A stretch of DNA of 64,000 bases from Desmodesmus armatus (Eukaryota > Chlorophyta > Chlorophyceae > Sphaeropleales > Scenedesmaceae), in NCBI GenBank assembly GCA_007449985.2, contig VIIQ02000320.1:30135-94134 (forward strand). Direction: 5' to 3'. A program made the position numbers and the translations under genes. The notes under the pieces were generated by a model that worked only from the letters and a program-made list of their open reading frames with translations, was not told where the DNA came from and ran no database searches. Within the stretch, counting starts at the first letter, position 1. Each line of letters starts with the position of its first letter. Positions 60,168 to 64,000 of this stretch are shown piece by piece.

Positions 60168-60497
60168 TGGACGGGTGAGGGTGCCGGGGCCAGGGGCTGC
60201 CACTGGGCCGGGGCCTGGCCCTGTTGGGCCAGGTTGTCTACTGCTGCCTGTGTGAGGGGACCGTAGGTGGCACCGCCATGTACAGCCTGCAGCACCTCAT
60301 CGATGCGGCGGTAGAAACCCAACTCCTGGCAGGAGCAGCACCCATACACAGACACATTGGTTCTTCGTCTGTGGCTGGTTGCAATTCATATGTCAACTGT
60401 GCCGGGGCCTTCATGCACTTGTCTCCAAGACGAAGGCAGGACTTTTGTCATGCACAGGGGTGGGGACGCAGAGGGGTGGGGACGCAGGAGCAGTGAG

Positions 60498-60535
<38 letters not shown>

Positions 60536-60724
60536 CCGATAGGTCCTACGCACCTGTCTTGAGAGGTATGGCAGGTCCTTGTCAATGCCCAGCACCATCT
60601 GGCTGGAGCTGAGTGTGCCCCTCCTGCTGAACTCCAACATCTTGCTGGCAGTGTAGCTGCCCTTGATCTTGCCCTACAGCAGCAACAGCAGCAATAGCAG
60701 CAACAGCAGCAGTAGCAACAACAG

Positions 60725-60756
<32 letters not shown>

Positions 60757-61385
60757 ACAGCAGTGTTAGGCTGGCACACAGACACAGTAGGGCCACATTG
60801 AGTTCCCATGCACAGGCAGCCAGTTTGTAGTGAAGGGCTATGCCTGCAGGGTCCTTCCAACCATCCAACTGCAGACACAAACGCAGCTCTGACTGCTGCC
60901 CCAGACAAGTGCAAAGCCATATCCACTGACCGTTCTGGAGGCCCACACACCTGATGACCATGGAGTGAACGTTCATGTGATTATGTCACACGTATCGCCT
61001 GTCATTAAGCTTAGTGCTCTTACACACACAAAGTACTCCAACTGTTAAACACATAAACATGCCCCCCCCCCCCCCCCCCCTTTCACCTGCAGGTTGACCA
61101 CCATCCACACTGGCTGCTGTGACTCCACCCCGCAGTCACCAGTCAGCAGCCGCAGCAGGCTGGACAGACTCACGCCCAGCTCACTCAGAATGGCAGGGGA
61201 CTCTCTACTGCTGCTGCTGCTGCTGCTGCTGATGCCGTCATGGGTGTTGGGCAGGCCAGGGGGCCCACTGCTATTCTCTCCAGTATTGCTGCTGACTGGG
61301 GTAGCACCCGCACCCGCAGCCACTGCCGCTGCCGCTGCTGCTGCTGCTGATGACATGGCACTGGTGTCACCAGTAGCAGTACCCA

Positions 61386-61443
<58 letters not shown>

Positions 61444-61513
61444 GCAGCCAGCTTGGCCCGAAGCCAAAGCCAGACCAGCACTCGCAGCTTGCCCCTGTTC
61501 CACTGACGGCAGC

Positions 61514-61551
<38 letters not shown>

Positions 61552-61736
61552 CGGTGGAGCCTCACCAACAGCTGCAAGGGCATCAGCCCATGGTCCTGCT
61601 GCTGCCATAGTCACCCCCTGCAACAACCCATCCAAGGGGCAGGCCCCTACTGCTGCTGCTGCTGCTGCTGGTGACGGTAGCGCACCTACGGCAGCACTGG
61701 TGCAGCAGCTGCTGGTGCTGCCACTGCTGCTGCCAC

Positions 61737-61768
<32 letters not shown>

Positions 61769-62073
61769 GTGCCGCCCGTCACTCCTGCCGCCATCCCTCC
61801 CACTGACAGCCCTGCTGGTGACCCGCTGCTACTCCTGCTGCTGCTGCTGCTGCTGCTGGGGGTGCTGTTGGTGCTGCAGGCTGTTCCTGCAGGGTCCTGG
61901 TGTGCTGACTGTACCCCCACCTTGCGCGGGCAGGACAGCAGCGGCCCTTCGTGCTGGGGGCAGCAGCAGCTGGCAGGGGCACAGCAGCGCTCTGGCAGAC
62001 ACAGCATACCCGGAAATAGCCTGTGACACCTGCTGATATATCGCTGTTGTGTCGTGCTGTGGGCCCGTTGCAC
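48884..62073 (-). CDS. Two-GYF-domain-like, Gln-rich protein; gene interrupted by LINEs in an intron
   Basis: Exons read: up to 62073-61087, 60673-60554, 60325-59706, 59372-59241, 50728-50629 and about 50356-48884, all phases compatible. The start (Met at 62073 or upstream) and the last acceptor are uncertain. Joining exons 1-2 gives VWMVVNLQ-GKIKGSYTASKML; joining exons 3-4 gives VWLYINHLGWCR-GPFPGDKMV. Both match the GYF pattern W-x-Y/V-x-N/D..G-x-x-x-G-P/S-F/Y-x4-M. GYF domains bind proline-rich peptides; Gln-rich GYF proteins such as GIGYF act in translational repression. That role is only inference here. The rest is Ala/Ser/Gln low complexity, a basic patch (PRRRRRGG) and a Gln-rich C-terminus. 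The intron 59240-50729 contains LINE-B and LINE-C in the opposite orientation. Confidence 0.7.
50837..51955 (+). CDS. LINE-B ORF1: coiled-coil, L1 ORF1-like protein
   Basis: 372 codons from the first Met; LINE homology may begin only near 50905, so the first 20-25 residues could be host intron. A heptad-rich coiled coil (VLESLSVQVEGLQ through LTQVEEANQRLREQ) is followed by a Gly/Ser/Ala linker and a basic C-terminal domain (YRVLLRSPQLEEVV..GVKVRWKGAVLEKQVR). This order fits L1-type ORF1 proteins, which trimerise and bind element RNA. The stop TGA overlaps the ORF2 start as ATGA at 51952-51955. The same C-terminal motif precedes ORF2 in LINE-A. Confidence 0.75.
   Translation: MEGGKGRWNCRCICCHCAVIPSLQSAAQRGSSDPTVSVAVLESLSVQVEGLQATAALLAEEAAAAKAQSQDALSRLERAGLSSAEAAAQLQAAADKGAEAHMQQANQSTQLAALRDRLTQVEEANQRLREQAAASAQHGAVGAWAPVGTPPDAVAEAILSARTISRTSILAVTVVFEPRDAGGAGGSGGGDAAGPSSSSGRAAGAGQAGDQAAAATGSSGSSGTARQGADAGAGAGGGPNSASRRPARQPMALYRVLLRSPQLEEVVLGGRTRMALARQGHQVYVEQLLSEAERAQRRELGPEASRLRAEGVKVRWKGAVLEKQVRSRGGGRPRWEQVQLAPRGPTDRSGGAHRARAEGGAEAGAGAGAGRR
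51952..55725 (+). CDS. LINE-B ORF2: AP endonuclease-reverse transcriptase, 1257 aa
   Basis: Target-primed retrotransposition enzyme. Endonuclease motifs: FLVQNVGGM (about residue 10-18), YGFVETML, VLGDLNMRIG and ASKDHCGLY. Reverse transcriptase blocks: VFVDFKKAFDKV (about 695), GTKQGSELSPLLFGL (about 750) and the catalytic box VMYADDVGL (about 795). A C-terminal zinc-knuckle-like motif CRLC..HFILEC lies near residue 1160-1195. The frame is uninterrupted, unlike its relative LINE-A, so this copy could still be active. ORF2 begins inside the ORF1 stop (ATGA), pointing to coupled translation. Confidence 0.95.
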   Translation: MNPPHSVAAIDVRFLVQNVGGMAATRIPSVVAQEQGCDIYGFVETMLVEDTTHEVQGLLPGYDAFHCVRPRPSRGRPHGGITVFVKRFSALSMGSGLTVTTDPREGIVWVVVPGFQLTVAVCYFSPPGSAVYASGVVDADPMAALFAGLSAAEARGHKHLVLGDLNMRIGRLSCDVPSNLAVPPGLNDPSVLPTLHHLRCVPSYRRSMDMSVPSRPRALEFMNGLFAVSSVVLNGRTHGDVEGAFTCYANPMGEQSVGASVVDLACASTSLYRHVQSFRVLPYKASASKDHCGLYVSLTDLPRRCHEVPRRGGRCRVHRPTSGSGYTSALVRQADCFQAMLQSWQAGGVSVECALRQFSDQLVSCAGGDREQPAPAQPGHGRRDQPWYDADCRRLSGELDGAWAAWHASRGGVYGSQAGCPVARNALEAARREYKSCCKRKKREHAMRVQIDMLGTYFGHTQKDYWHVFFGDRRPQTPLSDVAAWTDYFRVLLGAAPHPQALSVDEVALKQQLYAAAPRGQEAAMAALNADVTLAEVEQCMALPAGKAPDAQGLTGELLRLAAAPVRDTGSSGDPLPACPVVVECAQWLLQAMFSNACVPEVMRTSKLVPVPKSLSPAALAVRDQYRGISVSPVFSRMLDRFLNQRFERLASLLSLRAPTQCGFRPGHGTLDAIFTLQHLISVAQHRRRRLYVVFVDFKKAFDKVRRDLLLERCRQLGVHGPFLDMLVALYDRVCCQVAVNGELGDAFPTVSGTKQGSELSPLLFGLFIELLHYLIRLKLPGAGPVLSGLKVPDVMYADDVGLLSFEACEIQQIVDVLDVFCTLFDMEVNLAPHKTCVVCFRPQHLRVPAGFRLVFRGREIALQSEYVYLGVRVHATRGLLGASDALAVSGSKAMHAMLTRCRRACLTQFDIKCRMFDILVEPVLSYASHIWGPAMFVKRLHSAPYDTQAESVHTSFLRIMTGSIKGVAKDVLYRDLHRIPVMYHWVVLAARWWTKLSDSRDEEPRSLASCVWREDVMLALDGCQRCWSYGVLHTMSGLQLLDSSWRQQPLEWVLQQRWQESAVQAALAGLFRDRWQGLTEGSPRTAPSAGIHRLTHHAWVYPLDPGFDPFSRDHAAPHMKLCLSFNVAQNLAQLRVGSAHLEIEQGRKRRESVPRADRICRLCSGQDASLANRAAVLARTGTSNNVEDLKHFILECPVYDDLRTACPAFADPASVQLGDQDCVATVFQHAEQSALAHTLYKMKVRRARLLGLTMGI
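55859..55874 (+). other. LINE 3'-UTR hairpin with GCAA tetraloop (LINE-B copy)
   Basis: GGTGGT-GCAA-ACCACC gives a 6-bp stem closed by a GNRA loop, about 134 nt after the ORF2 stop. It is conserved in LINE-A at 30278-30291, where the stem is 5 bp. In some LINE families a 3'-end stem-loop is recognised by the element's own reverse transcriptase. Confidence 0.75.
56210..56297. repeat. Left arm of perfect 88-bp inverted repeat
   Basis: Exact reverse complement of 58956-59043. Flanked by 13-bp direct repeats GGCCCTTATTATG at 56195-56207 and 56294-56306; the right copy overlaps the arm by 4 bp. Confidence 0.95.
56270..58633 (+). pseudogene. LINE-C reverse transcriptase, N-terminally truncated (787 codons)
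   Basis: The frame opens inside the inverted repeat (first nine residues), then enters reverse transcriptase at YYATFLDFRKAYDTVSREF, with GVRQGCPLAPLMYL and the catalytic QYADD box. A C-terminal zinc-knuckle-like motif (CVACGAAEPGVQHHCWEC) sits near residues 625-645. The frame is otherwise undamaged, but no endonuclease domain precedes it, so it is a fragment. The sequence is clearly different from LINE-A/B. Confidence 0.85.
58956..59043. repeat. Right arm of perfect 88-bp inverted repeat (LINE-C 3' end)
   Basis: The native 3' end of LINE-C directly before its A-run; identical, inverted, to 56210-56297. Contains gttgcaacgtagttgc and ends caccttcattca. Confidence 0.95.
59390..59500. repeat. 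(CAG)n / (CGG)n microsatellite in a GYF-gene intron
   Basis: A G-run of 12 (59390-59401) followed by about 16 CAG units and then cggtagcagcgg-type repeats. It lies just before, in the sense orientation, the 3' splice site at 59373. Similar (CAG)n tracts occur at about 60498-60537 (intron) and about 61389-61443 (coding, poly-Ala). Confidence 0.9.
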
Positions 62074-64000
62074 GATCAGTGCGCTGGACGCTGCATAACT
62101 GTGTGGCTGGGTTGAGTCAGTGAGCTGTCACACCCCTGCTAGTAAGAGCAGTAAGGATGACACCAGCAAAATACGCAACTGCTCGCCCGGAGGTCGCTGC
62201 TAAAGTACTAACTCGGGCTTCGGAAGGCTTGTAAAGAGGCCAGGGGGCCTGCCTGCTGAGGTCTGGTACTGTGGGTGCCCCTGATAGTGCTGTTGGGGGG
62301 TAACTGGCAGGCACAACTGTGGCAGCTGCTAGGGCCCTGATGGCTATTACTGCGAAGTAAAAGGGTTGGAGGGCTTCTTAGCGGACTGGGACACGGGCCC
62401 TTTGGCTGCAGCTGCTGCTTGGATTGGAGCAGCAGGTTGACACGAACCCTGGCCCAGCTTTTGTCAGATACCACTTGAACCTGTGCGAGCGCAGGAGGAC
62501 ACGCAAAAGCCAACACGTACATCAACTCATTGCTACTTGCAGGTGGTTTGGGTTTCCACGTGAGTAGTGGAGGTGTGAGGAAAATGCTTCTGCAATCGAA
62601 GCCCAAGCCCAAGCAACACACTGCACCGTTGTGTTTCCGTGTTTGGCTAGTTTGTCAGTAAAAAGGCTCACCGCTTCTCAAGGAAGCTCGATGCTGGCCA
62701 GACATTGGTCGGAAGGCCCCTCGGAGCCCCTCGGAGCTCACCTTTGCCTGTGAATCAAGATATTTGGGCTGCCACTGTTGAAAGGACATGGTGGAGCTGG
62801 TTTGAGTGAGGTAGCCAAGGCTACTGGGCTGTCAACGTTCTTCCCTGAAAAACAGACAATTGACACCAGACGAAGCAGCATCAATCAGATATGCGTAATG
62901 TTCTGGCTGCAAGGCGTCCGGAGAGTGCTGCTGCTGTGACCTGCAAAAGACCAAGGGAGCAAGACACTCAGTGAGCCAGCGATGGGGAGGGTGTCAATGG
63001 AGAAACAAGTGGCGATAGGCGCTTCACTGCACACCCTCGAGGTGGTAGAAGGTATAGATGGTGTTTTTGTTCGGCCCGGCCTGCTGTGAGCTTCGGGAAG
63101 CCACCCTGCAGGCCAACAAGCAGTTAGGGTGCAGGGTTTTGGTAGGGAGAAGGAACGGACACACCACAAAAAGCGTGTGTGTGAGCGCATCTCCTGAATT
63201 CAGCATGCTTGAATTCTTGACAGGGTAAGGCAGAGGCACTGCAAGTCGGGTGGTGCAGGTCGGCCGCTGGGCACCCCCGCGCACAGGCCCCTCACAGTCA
63301 GCATGTGCATGCTGGTCTTAACAGCGATGCTTTAATCCTGACGCTTCACATACAAATTTCATGAGCATCTCTAGAACACCATAAACGTATGCAGTTGCAC
63401 TGACCAGCGGCATCTGCACACTGTGTCATCTGCGCACGAGGGGTGCTGAATGCAGCAGCTGTTATGCACGTCATGCAGGCAGGGCTGTTATGTGCAGCAT
63501 GCAGCAGCTCTCGTGCGGCACCGTGCATCTGTGATAGAACCGACGAGGTTGTGTCCCATTCTTATGCTGATTGAAGGGGGTCTTGACTACACTGAGTACA
63601 TGTCCCAAGTCCTTTAGCGGCGGGGAGCCCTGTGTACTCAAGGCACCAATAGAAAGATCTTTTCATGCTGAGTCTGATTACATGGAGTGAGCACAACTGA
63701 GTACACTGGATTACGTAAGAGTACAAAGTACAGGCACAGAGGCGAGGTCGGCCAAACTTGAGTACAAACTGCACGCCAGCGGCCTTGTGGCTTGTACGCA
63801 TGTGTACTCAAGTGTACTCAAGAGCCACGCGGTTAGGGGTGCCGCATATGTGTTCAAGCACATTGTGCACGGTTGCTACATACAGTCAAACTGTGCCTCT
63901 ACTTGGACAATACACCCTTTGTGTGTGCATGTGCCATAGCTACACCCGAAATCTGCCTGAAGCCCTTGAGTACTTGCAGGTGGAGTACCCTTTGTACCCA
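62074..64000. other. 5' flank of the GYF-type gene; no gene seen
   Basis: Probable promoter and upstream exon region of the minus-strand GYF-type gene, with no TATA-like element I would trust. The last 400 bp carry a cluster of GAGTAC/GTACTC hexamers. Short frames on both strands show no motif. Confidence 0.45.

Noticed and set aside
60674..60976. Poly-Leu minus-strand frame in the GYF-type gene
   Set aside because: Lies in the intron between exons ending at 61087 and starting at 60673, which join in phase to form the GYF-like domain; the Leu run is a (CAG)n shadow.

Overview
The window looks like nuclear DNA of a GC-rich green alga, most likely a volvocalean chlorophyte of the Chlamydomonas / Volvox / Haematococcus type. 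The reasons are intron-rich genes with GT-AG junctions, long Gln/Ala/Ser homopeptides built from (CAG)n tracts, a chloroplast DnaJ fused to a 4Fe-4S ferredoxin domain (a type described in Chlamydomonas and plants), a large GAF/TKL-type kinase, scattered TTTAGGG telomere-like motifs, and L1-like LINEs plus a Ty3/gypsy element. The species cannot be fixed from sequence alone.

Layout. 1-3962: no confident gene. 3963-14113 (-): protein kinase gene, 16 coding segments, myristoylation-type N-terminus, GAF-like region, kinase domain, Gln/Ala-rich tail. 16500-20644 (-): chloroplast J-domain/ferredoxin protein, 7 exons, 353 aa, all phases closing. 22047-26144 (+): 3' part of an unrecognised gene with a conserved N-terminal part and a long Gln/Ala-rich last exon. 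26145-30100: low-complexity and tandem-repeat DNA. 30100-34394 (-): decayed LINE (LINE-A). 35690-36462: two-tier 72/27-bp satellite. 42182-47397 (-): decayed Ty3/gypsy element with a PHD finger, carrying a nested LTR-type insertion; both insertions have 4-bp target duplications. 48884-62073 (-): gene for a protein with two GYF-like domains and a Gln-rich tail. Its 8.5-kb intron holds an intact two-ORF LINE (LINE-B, 50905-56207, +) followed by a second, 5'-truncated LINE of another family (LINE-C, 56208-59053, +) bracketed by a perfect 88-bp inverted repeat. 62074-64000: no gene seen.

Two patterns cut across the host genes. First, pieces of DNA that span an exon edge and its splice site are tandemly duplicated at six places in three genes. 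Some extra copies keep usable splice signals and reading frame, for example extra 13-codon copies of the CPVDC segment of the ferredoxin domain. Second, long homopolymers sit at intron ends with a fixed polarity in the sense strand: G-runs just after 5' splice sites and C-runs just before 3' splice sites. Several introns carry both, so the two ends could pair.

The four host genes have no obvious shared pathway. Exon boundaries were read by eye from splice consensus and phase agreement, without transcripts. Gene ends, the first exons of two genes and the outer limits of LINE-A and LINE-B are uncertain.
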